NCBI RefSeq assembly: GCF_013358405.1
Contig: NZ_CP054836.1
Coordinates: forward strand, 2,232,001-2,296,000
From: Oricola thermophila
GTDB lineage: Bacteria; Pseudomonadota; Alphaproteobacteria; Rhizobiales; Rhizobiaceae
Direction: 5' to 3'
DNA: 64,000 nucleotides
The translations under genes and the position numbers were made by a program. The notes below the pieces were generated by a model, which did no database searches, was not told the DNA's origin, and saw nothing but the letters and a program-made list of their open reading frames with translations. This document shows positions 40,127 through 52,087 of this stretch, one piece after another (the stretch's first letter is position 1; each line of letters opens with the position of its first letter).

Positions 40127-41086
40127 ATGAAGTTGACACTCCGGCAAATGCACTACTTCGACGCGCTGGCGAGAACACTGCATTTCGGCAAAGCGGCCGC
40201 GGCGGTGAACATCTCGCAGCCCGCACTGTCGGCGCAGATCATGGACATGGAGGCCAAGCTTGAACGCAAGCTGGTCGAGCGCAGGCACGGGCGTATTCTG
40301 CTGACAGAGGCCGGACAGCGGCTGCTTCCGCACATACGCCGGATCCTGCGCGATGTGCAGACGCTGGAGGAGATGCTGCTGCAGGATCGGGGCCTGCTGG
40401 TCGGAGGCCTGCGCGTCGGCATGATTCCGACCATCGCACCCTATCTGCTGCCGCGGCTGATCCCGCACCTGCAGGAGCGCTTCCCCAAGCTGGACCTCAA
40501 GGTACGTGAAGCCATCACCGACACGTTGACGCGCGAATTGCTCGACGGTTCGCTAGACGCCATCGTCGCCGCGCAGCCGATCGACGAACCCGGCCTGCAT
40601 GCGGAGCACCTGTTCCGGGACCGCTTCTTCATCGCAAGTGCCGCCAACGGTTCGGACGTGCTGCAGTCGCCGCTTACCGAAGACAAGGTCGCGCTGGACA
40701 GGCTGCTGCTTCTCGAGGAAGGCCACTGCCTGCGCGACCAGGCGCTCGCGGTATGTGGCAATGGCCGCGCAAATAGGATGGTCAATTTCGGGGCAACCTC
40801 GATGACGACGCTTTTGCAGATGGTTGTGAACGGCATGGGGCTGACCCTGCTTCCCGAAATCGCGATCCCTGCCGAGACCGAGGGCCTGCGCGGCCTGGCA
40901 GTCACGCCGTTCGCAGAACCGATGCCGCATCGCAACATCGCGCTGTTCTGGCGCAAGTCGTCGAAACGGCTACCGGATTTCGGCGCAATGGCACAGGCGA
41001 TCCGCACCGTGGCAGGCGAAATTCTGACGGGCGGAGAAGACGGCCTAGCCGAAGAGCGCAAGGCGCAGCGCGAACCAGAGCCATAG
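40127..41086 (+). CDS. oxyR: Hydrogen peroxide-sensing LysR regulator OxyR
   Basis: A 319-residue LysR-type activator: N-terminal winged helix (MKLTLRQMHYFDALARTLHF) and effector domain with the two peroxide-sensing cysteines C201 and C210 in EGHCLRDQALAVCGNGR, the same nine-residue spacing as C199/C208 of E. coli OxyR. The later ATSMTTLLQMVVNGMGLTLLP block is typical of OxyR. Its position divergent from katG supports the role. The AT-rich spacer (40080-40126) probably contains its operator. The 3' end overlaps the convergent MAPEG gene by 42 nt. Confidence 0.96.
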   Translation: MKLTLRQMHYFDALARTLHFGKAAAAVNISQPALSAQIMDMEAKLERKLVERRHGRILLTEAGQRLLPHIRRILRDVQTLEEMLLQDRGLLVGGLRVGMIPTIAPYLLPRLIPHLQERFPKLDLKVREAITDTLTRELLDGSLDAIVAAQPIDEPGLHAEHLFRDRFFIASAANGSDVLQSPLTEDKVALDRLLLLEEGHCLRDQALAVCGNGRANRMVNFGATSMTTLLQMVVNGMGLTLLPEIAIPAETEGLRGLAVTPFAEPMPHRNIALFWRKSSKRLPDFGAMAQAIRTVAGEILTGGEDGLAEERKAQREPEP

Positions 41087-41461
41087 CAGGGCCACCACCA
41101 GATAGCCGACGATGAAGACCCGCCGCCGCAGGATCACGATGTTCGACGTCACATGAACCCAGGCATGCGCAAGGCGCGCAGCAACGAAGAGCCATGCAAG
41201 GACCAGGGCGGCAAAATCGACGATGCCGACCTGATGGAAAGCCAGGCAGGCCACGTAGAACAGCACCGGAAGCTCGAACTGGTTGGAGACGTTGCGCGCG
41301 GCTGTCGCGCTCATTTCCGGATCCCTTGGAATCGCGAAGTCGCGGGGTTTCGCCTGACCGGCCTTCACGGCAGCGATGCGGCGCGCGCTCATGACGAGAT
41401 ACATCGCCAGCGAAAGAACCACCTGAACAATTACAGGCCAGAAGATCGCATTGGACTGCAT
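41045..41461 (-). CDS. MAPEG family membrane protein
   Basis: A 138-residue four-helix membrane protein. The family signature RNVSNQFELPVLFYVACLAFH (about 57-77) is present, with AARLAHAWVHVTSNIVILRRRVF near residue 105. Bacterial MAPEG members include glutathione-dependent transferases/peroxidases; the exact activity is unknown. Start at 41461, with GGGAGG upstream, over an upstream in-frame start at 41482. The gene ends inside the 3' end of oxyR on the other strand. Confidence 0.87.
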   Translation of the reverse strand: MQSNAIFWPVIVQVVLSLAMYLVMSARRIAAVKAGQAKPRDFAIPRDPEMSATAARNVSNQFELPVLFYVACLAFHQVGIVDFAALVLAWLFVAARLAHAWVHVTSNIVILRRRVFIVGYLVVALLWLWFALRLALFG

Positions 41462-41610
41462 TTCAAAAATCCTCCCAACCAAGCCGAAAAAAACCGAGAC
41501 TCCGCAGGTTCACAAGGCCTTCTAACCCTGCGACGAGGAAACCGGCCTGCCCCGCCCGCGGAGTGCCGTCACCCCATCGCAGGCGGGAAACGTCGGCCAT
41601 ATTCGCCAAT

Positions 41611-43572
<1,962 letters not shown>

Positions 43573-43576
<4 letters not shown>

Positions 43577-44607
43577 GTGATGCCCTGCAGGCACCGGCAC
43601 CACGCCGGTTCGGTTTGAAAGAACGGCTCGCAACGCCTTGGACGATCACGATCGCCGCGCCGCTCCTGGTCGCGGCTCTCGATCCCGAACGCCTGGACGA
43701 GGTTCTCGCGATCGCGGCAAAGGCCTTCACGGGCACCCTGCCCTATATTGCGATTGCCGTGCTACTGATCGCCTTCCTGAAGGCATCCGGGGCCGAAAGC
43801 CTTGTCGCCAAGGCCTTCCAGGGCCGCGAAAACCGGATGATCCTGCTTGCCGCGCTGTTCGGCGGACTGGCACCATTCTGCTCCTGCGAGGTCATCCCCT
43901 TCGTTGCCGGCCTGCTGGCAGTCGGCGCGCCGCTGCCCGCAGTCATGGCGTTCTGGCTGTCCTCGCCGCTAATCGATCCGCCGACCCTGTTCATCACCGC
44001 CGGCGCGCTCGGCTGGGACTTTGCGATTGGCAAGGCGGTAACAGCGGTGGGTCTCGGCCTGTTCGGCGGCTTCGCGTTGCAAGCAATGATTGCCGGCGGC
44101 TGGTTCGCCGAGCCGCTGAGAGCGCGCTCGGGCGGCGGTTGTGGCTGTGGTCCCTCTCCGTTCGAGGGAACACCCGTATGGCGCTTCTGGCGCGAAGACG
44201 TCCGCATGGGCGTATTCCGCGGCGAACTCGCCGCCAACGCCATGTTCCTCGTCCGCTGGCTGGCCCTTGCCTATGTGCTCGAGGCCTTGCTGATCCTCTA
44301 CGTGCCCGCTTCGCTGATTGCCGGTGTCGTCGGCGGTAACGGCATCGTACCCATAGCGATCGCCGCATTCGTGGGCATGCCTGCCTACCTGAACTCCTAT
44401 GTAGCACCGCCACTGCTCGCCGGCCTGACGGAACAGGGCATGAGTGCAGGCGCGGCAATGTCCTTCATGGTAGCCGGCGCTGTCAGTTCCGTTCCCGCCA
44501 TGGCGGCGGTGTGGTCGCTGGTCAGACGCGGTGTATTCGCGGCCTATCTCGGCTTGGGAGTCACCGGCGCCATCCTGTCTGGCGTACTGTTCCAACTGAT
44601 CGCGTGA
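43573..44607 (+). CDS. ArsP-type (DUF318) permease
   Basis: A 344-residue membrane protein with about eight helices of the permease family Pfam ArsP_1, members of which export trivalent organoarsenicals or metal ions. Motifs seen: GGLAPFCSCEVIPFVAGLLA (CxC, about residues 99-118) and a cytoplasmic GGGCGCG cysteine cluster (about 193-199), then GMPAYLNSYVAPPLLAGL. The cysteines suggest a soft-metal or arsenical substrate; assignment to arsenic follows from the upstream arsR and is inferred. ATGA overlap with arsR; 7 nt before the transglutaminase gene. Confidence 0.85.
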
Positions 44608-44614
44608 GGATTAC

Positions 44615-45490
44615 ATGGTCACCGCGGACATAACCGGCATCACGGTCGAGGTCGATCCGGAGCCCGCCTTGGACGGAAGACTGCTGGCCCCGGTCGGCAT
44701 TCCGACCCCCTACCAGCTACCAGTAGCATTCACGGTCAAGGGCGGCACGTTCAGTTTGACAGGAGAGACGACGAGCGGGCAAACGATGGCGCTGATCGAG
44801 CCGGACGGAACCGGCAAGGTCACGCTCGGCTACCGCTTTGCGGAGATCGCCGGACACTATCCCGATCCGATCTTCCACCCCCGGGACAACCGCTACACCC
44901 GCGCGGCCGACGAACTCGTGTCCGACGCGCGCGGCATCGCCGGCAGGGCGCGCGACGGCCATGCGGCCATCGCGGCCATTGTCAATGACACGGCAGAGAA
45001 GTTTACCTACGGGCATCCGACGACTCGGTTCTACGAGGGCAAGGAAGAAATCCCGCATCTCGGCTGCGGCCTGACAGAAGGATCCTGCGTCGATATCAAC
45101 ACCTATCTGATCGCGGCGCTGCGAGCGGCCGGCTTCGAGGCAGGCTACGTTACGGGATATTTCTTTCCCGCGGAAAAGAACGGCTGCTGCGAGGACATGC
45201 ATTGCTGGGTCGTCACGCGGCACGAGGGGGTAGTGCTGGAATGGGATATCGCCCACCACCTCAAGATGGGCAGGCGAGACATCTGCTCCGGCCTTAACCC
45301 GAAGCCCGGCAGCCGCGTCGCCATGGCCCATTCCATGGGGCTCGACTTTCCCGAACTCGGCATAGCCGAGCTCAAGCTGGTCGGCGAGCCCCTCTGGCTC
45401 GATGGCAATGGCGGTGTCATGCCCGCAACGCCGGACATCAGGATGGCGCGCATTCCGGCCGACGGAAACGCACAGCGCGCAAGCGGTTGA
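44615..45490 (+). CDS. Transglutaminase-like cysteine protease family protein
   Basis: A 291-residue protein without signal peptide. N-terminal beta region (about 1-75), then a transglutaminase core with a complete Cys-His-Asp triad: C158 in EGSCVDINTYLIAALRAAG, H196 in CCEDMHCWVV and D211 in LEWDIAHH. Extra cysteines (C154 region, C192, C193, C197) surround the site. Members act as proteases or amidases, and substrate is unknown. It is the third gene of the arsR operon, 7 nt after the permease stop, which is unusual for this family. Confidence 0.85.
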   Translation: MVTADITGITVEVDPEPALDGRLLAPVGIPTPYQLPVAFTVKGGTFSLTGETTSGQTMALIEPDGTGKVTLGYRFAEIAGHYPDPIFHPRDNRYTRAADELVSDARGIAGRARDGHAAIAAIVNDTAEKFTYGHPTTRFYEGKEEIPHLGCGLTEGSCVDINTYLIAALRAAGFEAGYVTGYFFPAEKNGCCEDMHCWVVTRHEGVVLEWDIAHHLKMGRRDICSGLNPKPGSRVAMAHSMGLDFPELGIAELKLVGEPLWLDGNGGVMPATPDIRMARIPADGNAQRASG

Positions 45491-45592
45491 CCGGAAGGAC
45501 CGGCAGGGCACAGACGGACGAAGTCGTACCACTTGCCATATGCACGGCAATCGCCATAAGAGCGAGAGCCTCCCATCAAAGAAGACCGTCCG

Positions 45593-47008
45593 TTGACCCG
45601 TACAGTCCCCCTCGTCCTCGCGATCGCCCTGTTCATGGAACACATGGACTCCACGGTGATCTCGACCGCCCTGCCGGCGATCGCCGCGGATATCGGCACG
45701 ACGCCGATCGCGCTGAAGCTGGCATTGACGACCTACCTGGTCGCGCTTGCCGTCTTCATTCCCATATCCGGATGGATGGCCGACCGCTTCGGCGCCCGCC
45801 GTGTATTCGCCAGTGCGATCGTGGTGTTCATGGTCGGATCAATAGCTTGTGCAGCATCCGGCTCGCTTGCCCAATTCGTCGTTTCACGCTTCCTGCAAGG
45901 CATGGGAGGGGCGATGATGACGCCTGTCGGCAGGCTGGTGTTGTTGCGTTCGACAGAGAAGTCGGACCTGGTCAATGCCATGGCATGGCTGACCATCCCC
46001 GCGCTCGTCGGACCGATGGCCGGGCCGCCGATCGGCGGTTTCCTGACGACGTTCTTCTCATGGCACTGGATATTTCTTGTCAACATCCCGATCGGGGTTG
46101 CGGGCGTGATCTTCGCGGTTGCCCTGCTGCCGACGGACAATCCGCCCCCGCCGCGCCGTGTAGACTGGACCGGCTTCATGCTGGCTGGCACTGCCGCCGC
46201 CGGCATCGTGTTCGGCCTGTCGGTGATTAGCCTTCCGGCCCTGCCCCCCGTTTGGGGCGTTGCCGCCACTCTGGCCGGCATTGCCGCCTTCGCAGGCTAC
46301 GTCACCCATGCACGGCGTGCGACCGACCCGCTGCTCGATCCGAAGCTTTTTGCCAACCGGACATTCCGTTCCGCCATCATCGGCGCGAACCTGTTCCGGA
46401 TCGGGGCCGGCGCGGTCCCGTTCCTGCTGCCGCTCATGCTGCAAATCGGTTTCGGATTGACGCCCTTCCAGTCCGGCATGGTGACATTCGTGTCGGCCGG
46501 AGGGGCCATCGTGATGAAATTCACCGTCAAACGCATACTCAGAACGGCCGGTTTCCGCATGGTGCTGATCGGTGCGGCCGGAGGGGCCGCCGTCTCGATC
46601 GCGGTCAACGGCTTCTTCACGCCGGCGACGCCGATCGCGGCGATCATGTTGCTGCTATTCGCAAGCGGCCTCGTTCGGTCGCTCTTCTTCACGTCCGCAA
46701 ACGCGCTGACATTCGCCGACATTTCCGATAGGGAAGCCGCCCAGGCAACCGCCGTCACCTCGGCGATGCAACAGGTGTCCATCGCGGTGGGTGTTGCGCT
46801 GGCAGGCGGGGTGCTGGATGTGGTCACGATATTGAACGGCGGCGAACTGGGGCTGCCGGCATTCCACATGGGCTTCTTCGTCGTCGCGGCGATCTCGGCG
46901 CTGGCGATCATTCCCTTCCTCTACCTGCCGCCGGACGCCGGTCGAACGGTCTCGGGCCACGCACTGCGCGAAGCCGGATCGCGGGCCGCCTCACCCGTCC
47001 GCCAGTGA
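45593..47008 (+). CDS. MFS transporter, EmrB/QacA (DHA2) type
   Basis: A 471-residue drug:H+ antiporter-like protein with about 14 hydrophobic segments. It starts [19 protein letters not shown], an N terminus I recognise from Rhizobiales homologues, with a TTG start at 45593 and a weak AAGAAG site. Conserved blocks include [13 protein letters not shown] (motif A, about 63-75) and [16 protein letters not shown] (about 99-114). Substrate unknown. A 102-nt gap separates it from the transglutaminase gene, so it may have its own promoter; its 3' end overlaps the convergent rlmE by 18 nt. Confidence 0.9.
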   Translation: MTRTVPLVLAIALFMEHMDSTVISTALPAIAADIGTTPIALKLALTTYLVALAVFIPISGWMADRFGARRVFASAIVVFMVGSIACAASGSLAQFVVSRFLQGMGGAMMTPVGRLVLLRSTEKSDLVNAMAWLTIPALVGPMAGPPIGGFLTTFFSWHWIFLVNIPIGVAGVIFAVALLPTDNPPPPRRVDWTGFMLAGTAAAGIVFGLSVISLPALPPVWGVAATLAGIAAFAGYVTHARRATDPLLDPKLFANRTFRSAIIGANLFRIGAGAVPFLLPLMLQIGFGLTPFQSGMVTFVSAGGAIVMKFTVKRILRTAGFRMVLIGAAGGAAVSIAVNGFFTPATPIAAIMLLLFASGLVRSLFFTSANALTFADISDREAAQATAVTSAMQQVSIAVGVALAGGVLDVVTILNGGELGLPAFHMGFFVVAAISALAIIPFLYLPPDAGRTVSGHALREAGSRAASPVRQ

Positions 47009-47731
47009 GGCCTCGTCGGTGTCACGGCCCTTGAACTCCTTGGCGAGAATGTAGAGTTCAACCGACTCGGCGCGCGATGCCGGCGGCTTCACGTGGATGA
47101 CGCTCCGGAAATTGCGTTTCAGCAAATCCAGCAGCGCCTTTTCCGTGCCCCCCTGGAAGGTCTTGGCCAGGAAATGGCCTCCCGGCTTCAGCACGCGGAT
47201 GGCGAAGTCGGCCGCCACCTCGATCAGGTGCATGGTGCGCAAGTGGTCGGTCTGGCGATGGCCGATGGTCGGTGCCGCCATGTCGGAAAGAACGACATCG
47301 GGCATGCCGCCAAGTGCCTCGATCAGCTTTCCGGGCGCTTCATCGTCTAGAAAGTCCATCTGCAGGATCTCCACGCCCGGTATCGGATCGAATTCAAGAT
47401 AGTCTATGGCCGCGATGCGCTTGTCCTCGTCGGTGGAGCCTATCCGCGTTGCCGCCACCTGGCACCAGCCGCCGGGCGCGGCGCCGAGGTCGATCACCCG
47501 GTCGCCCTTCTTCAGGATGTGGTGCTTGTCGTCGATCTCGATCAGCTTGTACGCCGCCCGCGAACGCATGCCCTCAGCCTTGGCGCGCTGGACATAGGGA
47601 TCGTTCAGCTGTCGCTCAATCCAGCGACGCGACGAGTTTTTCAGCCCCCTGCCCTTCTTGACACGCTGGTTGATCGAACGGCCGCCCCGCCCCGACAACG
47701 CACCGCCCCTGGTGGGTTTCCTGCCGCTCAT
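46991..47731 (-). CDS. rlmE: 23S rRNA (uridine-2552-2'-O)-methyltransferase
   Basis: A 246-residue FtsJ/RrmJ enzyme. SAM loop [20 protein letters not shown] (about 83-102), [19 protein letters not shown] (about 142-160) with the catalytic Asp, and [11 protein letters not shown] with the catalytic Lys (about 188-198). An N-terminal basic extension ([18 protein letters not shown]) is typical of alphaproteobacteria. Start at 47731, overlapping the ppx stop by 4 nt (ATGA); a longer frame from 47863 is antisense-like and rejected. Confidence 0.95.
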   Translation of the reverse strand: MSGRKPTRGGALSGRGGRSINQRVKKGRGLKNSSRRWIERQLNDPYVQRAKAEGMRSRAAYKLIEIDDKHHILKKGDRVIDLGAAPGGWCQVAATRIGSTDEDKRIAAIDYLEFDPIPGVEILQMDFLDDEAPGKLIEALGGMPDVVLSDMAAPTIGHRQTDHLRTMHLIEVAADFAIRVLKPGGHFLAKTFQGGTEKALLDLLKRNFRSVIHVKPPASRAESVELYILAKEFKGRDTDEASLADG

Positions 47732-49236
47732 TTGCCATTCCTCTGAGATCGATTGCGCCAGGGATTGGCGCCGCGCCGCCAGACACCGTCCGCGGCCATC
47801 ATTTCGGTTAGTATGCCCTCGCGAAGACCGCGGTCGGCGACACGCAGGCGCCGGGACGGCCAAACGCGCCGGATCGCCTCCAGAATGGCACAGCCGGCGA
47901 GCACGAGGTCAGCACGATCCGCGCCGATACAGGGATTGGCAACGCGCTCGTCGAACGACCAGGAAAGAAGCCGAGCGTTCATGGCGTCGACCTCCTCCGA
48001 GGTCATCCACAAGCCGTCGACGCGACGGCGGTCATATTTCGGCAAGTCGAGATGAATCCCGGCAAGCGTAGTCACCGTGCCCGATGTCCCGAGAAGATGG
48101 AAACCCTCCATTCCGACCCTGTCGGCCAGCCGATCCCGCTCCTCGAAACGAAACAGGAGCTCGGTGGCGTAATCGGTCATGTCGGCGAAAACCTGCGGGC
48201 TGACATGGCGCCCGTCGAACTTTTCCGACAGCGTGACCACCCCCACCTGCAATGATGTCCATGCAACGATGTGATCGGCGAGACGACGCGAGCGGCGATC
48301 CTTGACATCGACAAGCGCAATTTCCGAGGAACCGCCCCCTATATCGAAAAGCACGACGGAATCGGTGTCGCGACCAACGAGCGACGAACAGCCACTCACG
48401 GCGAGCCGGGCCTCGGTCTCGCGATCCACGATTTCAAGCGCCAGACCCGTTTCCTCGCGCACCCGCTCGAGAAACTCCGTGCCGTTTTCAGCCGCCCGGC
48501 AGGCCTCGGTAGCTATCAACCGCATGCGGCGTATCTGGCGAGCCTGCAGCTTGTCGCGGCATATCTTCAGCGCCTCGACGGCACGCCCCATCGCGGCTTC
48601 CGACAGGCGGCCGGTACGCGACAACCCCTCGCCGAGACGTACGATCCGCGAGAACGAGTCGACGACGCGGAACTGGCCGGGTCGGGTCGGGGTGGCCACG
48701 AGCAGACGACAGTTGTTGGTACCGAGATCGAGCGCCGCATAGTAGTCCGGATACCGTTTTTCCCGCCCCGACGTCGCCTCTGTCGGTGATTTCGGCGAGA
48801 CGGAAGCGCTCTGTCGGATGCCGGGAGTGGCATCCTGTCCGGAAACATGAACATGCGGCTTCTTGCGACCGCGCCGGCGCTTGCGGCGCTGCGGCGAGCC
48901 GGGAACCACCGGCTCGGCAGCATTTTTCGTCGGCGGCGACTCGCCAGCGGGAACCGATGCTTCCGCGGCAGGCTTTTGCCTGCCACGGCGGCGACGGCGG
49001 CGCTTGCGCCCTTTCTTTTCCTTATGGTGATCGAGCCTTCCATCCTGCGAAGCGTCGACGAAATCTGACGATTTTCCATCGCCGCCGAGCTTCCGTGCGG
49101 ATTGCCCGGATGCGACCGCGGAAGAGTTGTCCGAGCGATCCCGTTGCACTCCGGCCGGTCCAGACCCCGCAGGATCGAAACCGGTGCGGGAAGGCGCCGA
49201 TCCGGATGCCAACGCATCCGTGTCGGGGTCCTTCAC
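47728..49236 (-). CDS. ppx: Ppx/GppA phosphatase family protein
   Basis: A 502-residue exopolyphosphatase/guanosine pentaphosphatase family member. The ASKHA core begins near residue 165: [18 protein letters not shown], then [13 protein letters not shown] (about 287-299) and [12 protein letters not shown] (about 376-387). The first 160 residues are disordered and very basic ([28 protein letters not shown]), suggesting nucleic-acid or ribosome association. GTG start at 49236. Coupled to rlmE by a 4-nt overlap. Whether it cleaves polyphosphate or (p)ppGpp is not decided by sequence. Confidence 0.92.
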   Translation of the reverse strand: MKDPDTDALASGSAPSRTGFDPAGSGPAGVQRDRSDNSSAVASGQSARKLGGDGKSSDFVDASQDGRLDHHKEKKGRKRRRRRRGRQKPAAEASVPAGESPPTKNAAEPVVPGSPQRRKRRRGRKKPHVHVSGQDATPGIRQSASVSPKSPTEATSGREKRYPDYYAALDLGTNNCRLLVATPTRPGQFRVVDSFSRIVRLGEGLSRTGRLSEAAMGRAVEALKICRDKLQARQIRRMRLIATEACRAAENGTEFLERVREETGLALEIVDRETEARLAVSGCSSLVGRDTDSVVLFDIGGGSSEIALVDVKDRRSRRLADHIVAWTSLQVGVVTLSEKFDGRHVSPQVFADMTDYATELLFRFEERDRLADRVGMEGFHLLGTSGTVTTLAGIHLDLPKYDRRRVDGLWMTSEEVDAMNARLLSWSFDERVANPCIGADRADLVLAGCAILEAIRRVWPSRRLRVADRGLREGILTEMMAADGVWRRGANPWRNRSQRNGK

Positions 49237-49355
49237 TCTCTACCTTTCCTGCGCCGCGCTGCCTCAAGGGCGCTGCTTGCGCATCACGATTGTCGTTGAG
49301 AACATCGTATCAGCAGCCGGCAATTTCACCAAGTGCATTTGTCGCGGATCGGGAA

Positions 49356-49384
49356 TTGCATTTTTTTTCCGAACGCTCTATATG
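49356..49384 (+). promoter_or_regulatory. Promoter of tRNA-Gln
   Basis: TTGCAT (49356-49361), 17-nt spacer starting with a T-run, and TATATG (49379-49384), ending 17 nt before the tRNA 5' end. Position and hexamers fit a sigma-70 stable-RNA promoter. Confidence 0.6.
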
Positions 49385-49401
49385 GCCGGTCTCGACAGCG
49401 T

Positions 49402-49475
49402 TGGGGAATAGGTTAACGGTAGACCAGCGGACTCTGACTCCGTTAGTCCTGGTTCGAATCCAGGTTCCCCAGCCA
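49402..49475 (+). tRNA. tRNA-Gln (anticodon CTG)
   Basis: A complete 74-nt cloverleaf including encoded CCA. Acceptor TGGGGAA (49402-49408) pairs with TTCCCCA (49465-49471), discriminator G then CCA. The anticodon arm GCGGA-CTCTGAC-TCCGT gives anticodon CTG in a 7-nt loop, reading CAG (Gln). The T-arm is CCTGG-TTCGAAT-CCAGG. The 3' end is immediately followed by the integrase gene region, so it probably hosts an attachment site. Confidence 0.95.
49450..49475 (+). other. Putative attL: 3' end of tRNA-Gln
   Basis: Tyrosine integrases commonly insert into the T-arm/3' half of a tRNA gene and restore it. The integrase gene begins 148 nt after the tRNA end, in the orientation expected. A second copy of the 3' sequence (TTCGAATCCAGG, then TTCCCCAGCCA) was not noticed up to 64000, so attR would lie outside the window. 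Inferred only. Confidence 0.4.
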
Positions 49476-49623
49476 TTTTCCATTCAAGCGATTGATTTCA
49501 TTGGGAAATCATCATCGCTGCGAATCCTTCGAAAGCCATCCGGACCACCTTGTGCACGAAACTGAGGCACAGGGCTGAGGCACATTGCGCGCCGAACGCC
49601 CCAACGAATCGAGCGGTTCGGTC

Positions 49624-51801
49624 ATGGCAACGCGACACGAAGTGCAGAATCTCGTCCGGCGAGGACATCATTTCTACTGGCGGCCCCGCATCCCCGCACT
49701 GTTCCGGTCGGCACGCCGGTCATCCCATCTTTCACTGAGCCTTAGGCATTCCGATCATAGGAAAGCTGCGTGGATGGCCAGACGCCTGAACACGCTGCTG
49801 CATGAAATGAAACTGGGGCCGACCGCACATATGACGACCAGGGATCAGCTCGAAGCGCTGTTCCGCGCCGAGATCGACCGGATGACAGACCATCTCGATT
49901 CGCTGGTCTTTGCCGCACGCAGAAGCGGATCGGATCCGCGCGACAGCCTTCGCGCCGACCTCGAAGTCGGCTGGGCCTATCGGTTGATCCAGCTTTACGG
50001 AACCATGCGGCGACCTGACTTCGGAGAGAGTTGTCCGGCACGCGCGATCCTGCTCAAGGAAGGCATCCCGGAGAACATGATCCCGACCATCGCGGAGACG
50101 TTCAGGCAGGAACAGGTTGCATGCCGCAGCCGCGCCTTCGAAGACGCGCTTGTCGAGGACATGAAGCGCCACGGCATCGAAGACACGCTCGTCAATCGCG
50201 AAAAGGCGATCATGGAACTGATGCGCGCCAAGGCGGATGTCCTGCTCGACACTGCAGGCCGCTATCTTGAACCCGGCGTGTTTCCTCCTTCCGGCATCGT
50301 GCCAGCAGTCGATGAAAACGACCAAGCGCAGCACATGACCGACGTTGCGCAGGCAGTTCAGTTGCCGGAACATGATCCGGACGAAAAGTTTTCCGCGCAA
50401 TCCGACGATGCTACCGAAACAGCGGAAGCGATCGGTTCAGCGGCAGGAGAGGCCAAGGCAGATCGGTACAAGGCTCCGGACTTGAAGCCCCTCCCCCGCC
50501 ACGAAGGTCCGGCCAATCAAACCCGCGACGGGATTGAAGGCGAAATCTGCCCTGTTGCTCAACTGAACGACCTTATGGAGCGCTATGCACAATCGCGTGC
50601 ACATGAGATCGACGAGGGTACTCTTAAGGACATCCGTGTCGCGGTACGCACATTCATCGGCGTATTGCAGGAACACGGCGTGGAATACACCAACGAGATC
50701 AGACAGTTCCATGCCGGAAAATTGTGCGAACACTTCAACAGCGTTCTGGCCGACTATGGCCGCAGTTCTCGACTGCGATCCCTGTCTCCGGCGGAACTGA
50801 GGGAAGCAACAGCAAAGCGGAAAGAATTGGCGGAAGCCAGAGGCGAAAGACCTCCCCGCATCGGCTTGGGGCCGCAAACCATCCGGAAGCATCTTGGCAA
50901 CCTGGACGGTTTCCTGAAACACGTCCGGGGCAAGGGATACCAGATGCCGGAAATTTCCTTCGAGGGATTGCGCCCCAGAAAGCCCAGGCAGGGCGATATC
51001 CGCTACATGACCGACAAGCCGGAACCCGAACGTCTACGGCCCATGTTCAGGATCCCTATATTCACAGGCTGTCTTGGGTCGGAAGACCAGGGAACGAGCG
51101 GCCCTTATGTATTCCACTGTGCGAACTATTTCGTGCCGATGCTGCTTGCCTATCTCGGCGCGCGGCGCGAAGAAATCGCGGGGCTTTCTGTCGACGAAGT
51201 GACAGAAACGCCGAACGGCTGGGCGATCGACATCCGGCCTACTGCCCTGCGGCGCATCAAGAATATGCAATCCAACCGAATGTTGCCCGTTCCGGATGAA
51301 CTGATCCGCCTGAATTTCATCGACTACGTACAGGCCATTCGCGAACTAGGCTATGAGGCCCTGTTCCCGGAACTCTATTCGCCTCACGGCACATCCAGGC
51401 CCGGAGATCGCTTCTACAAGGATTTCGTGCCCGCGGTGCTGCAGTCCCCTGAAATCAACAACGCCAAATGGAAACGGTTCCTGCACGCGCTCCGCCATGG
51501 TCATGCGAATACGCTGAAGCAGGCAGGCGTACACCCGGGCATCATTGACGATATCGCCGGGCGCATAGCGAAGGGCGAAACGAGCACGCGCTACACGAAT
51601 GCCGCCGGCCTTCCGCTAATCCGTCAACATCTGGCCGTCTATCCCAAGATTACCGATCATCTCGAGCCGCAGCCAATCCGGCTGCTTCCGTGGGTGGCAG
51701 AGCGTCGGGCTCCCCCATGGGCGGGGAAAACGCCTGCACAAAAGCTGGAACATGCACGCAAGATGCGGGCGAAAAAGCGCGAAGGCGGGGAAATTCGTTA
51801 G
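49624..51801 (+). CDS. int: Tyrosine recombinase (genomic-island integrase)
   Basis: A 725-residue site-specific recombinase, larger than phage-type integrases (about 400). The N-terminal RHEVQNLVRRGHHFYWRPRIPALF is a DUF6538-like domain, followed by a helical region, an acidic linker (about 215-290), a SAM-like core-binding domain (about 300-440) and the catalytic domain. Catalytic residues: R514 or R515 in YLGARREEIAGL, H621-xx-R624 and H627 in HALRHGHANTL, and nucleophile Y657 in STRYTNA. Start at ATG 49624 (MATRHEV); a TTG at 49585 is possible. Adjacent to tRNA-Gln. Confidence 0.9.
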   Translation: MATRHEVQNLVRRGHHFYWRPRIPALFRSARRSSHLSLSLRHSDHRKAAWMARRLNTLLHEMKLGPTAHMTTRDQLEALFRAEIDRMTDHLDSLVFAARRSGSDPRDSLRADLEVGWAYRLIQLYGTMRRPDFGESCPARAILLKEGIPENMIPTIAETFRQEQVACRSRAFEDALVEDMKRHGIEDTLVNREKAIMELMRAKADVLLDTAGRYLEPGVFPPSGIVPAVDENDQAQHMTDVAQAVQLPEHDPDEKFSAQSDDATETAEAIGSAAGEAKADRYKAPDLKPLPRHEGPANQTRDGIEGEICPVAQLNDLMERYAQSRAHEIDEGTLKDIRVAVRTFIGVLQEHGVEYTNEIRQFHAGKLCEHFNSVLADYGRSSRLRSLSPAELREATAKRKELAEARGERPPRIGLGPQTIRKHLGNLDGFLKHVRGKGYQMPEISFEGLRPRKPRQGDIRYMTDKPEPERLRPMFRIPIFTGCLGSEDQGTSGPYVFHCANYFVPMLLAYLGARREEIAGLSVDEVTETPNGWAIDIRPTALRRIKNMQSNRMLPVPDELIRLNFIDYVQAIRELGYEALFPELYSPHGTSRPGDRFYKDFVPAVLQSPEINNAKWKRFLHALRHGHANTLKQAGVHPGIIDDIAGRIAKGETSTRYTNAAGLPLIRQHLAVYPKITDHLEPQPIRLLPWVAERRAPPWAGKTPAQKLEHARKMRAKKREGGEIR

Positions 51802-51875
51802 CTCGTACAATAATGTTATCGACGTAGACAACGTTTCCGGTCGCGGGCATGGTACGCGCCCCCTCATGAAGGTGC

Positions 51876-51968
51876 ATTTCAATCACCCCCCCAGGGCGAC
51901 GCGTCTCGCAGCAGCCCTGCGCGCCGCCCGGGCGGCGTTTCAATCCACGCCCCCGCGGAGGGGGCGAC
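51876..51968 (-). CRISPR. Vestigial type I-C-like CRISPR unit: two repeats, one spacer
   Basis: A 32-nt repeat at 51937-51968 starts GTTTCAATCCACGC and ends GGGGGCGAC, the reverse complement of the classic type I-C repeat (GTCGC, then a GC stem, then GTGGATTGAAAC). A degenerate partner, ATTTCAATCA plus a C-run plus AGGGCGAC (51876-51900, 25 nt), lies 36 nt away, a normal I-C spacer length (51901-51936). Canonical orientation is therefore the minus strand, with the degenerate copy as the leader-distal terminal repeat. A 16-bp palindrome CGCCGCCCGGGCGGCG spans the spacer-repeat junction. No cas gene is present in the window. Confidence 0.65.
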
Positions 51969-52087
51969 CGCTCACCGAAGAACACATGCGCGTTGCGGTT
52001 CCCTGTCTGACGTCAGCGCCTATAGGACAAGTTTGAGTTTTTCGTAACGGCGGATTTCTGGTTCATCGCCGCCACCAAGGAGCGAAG

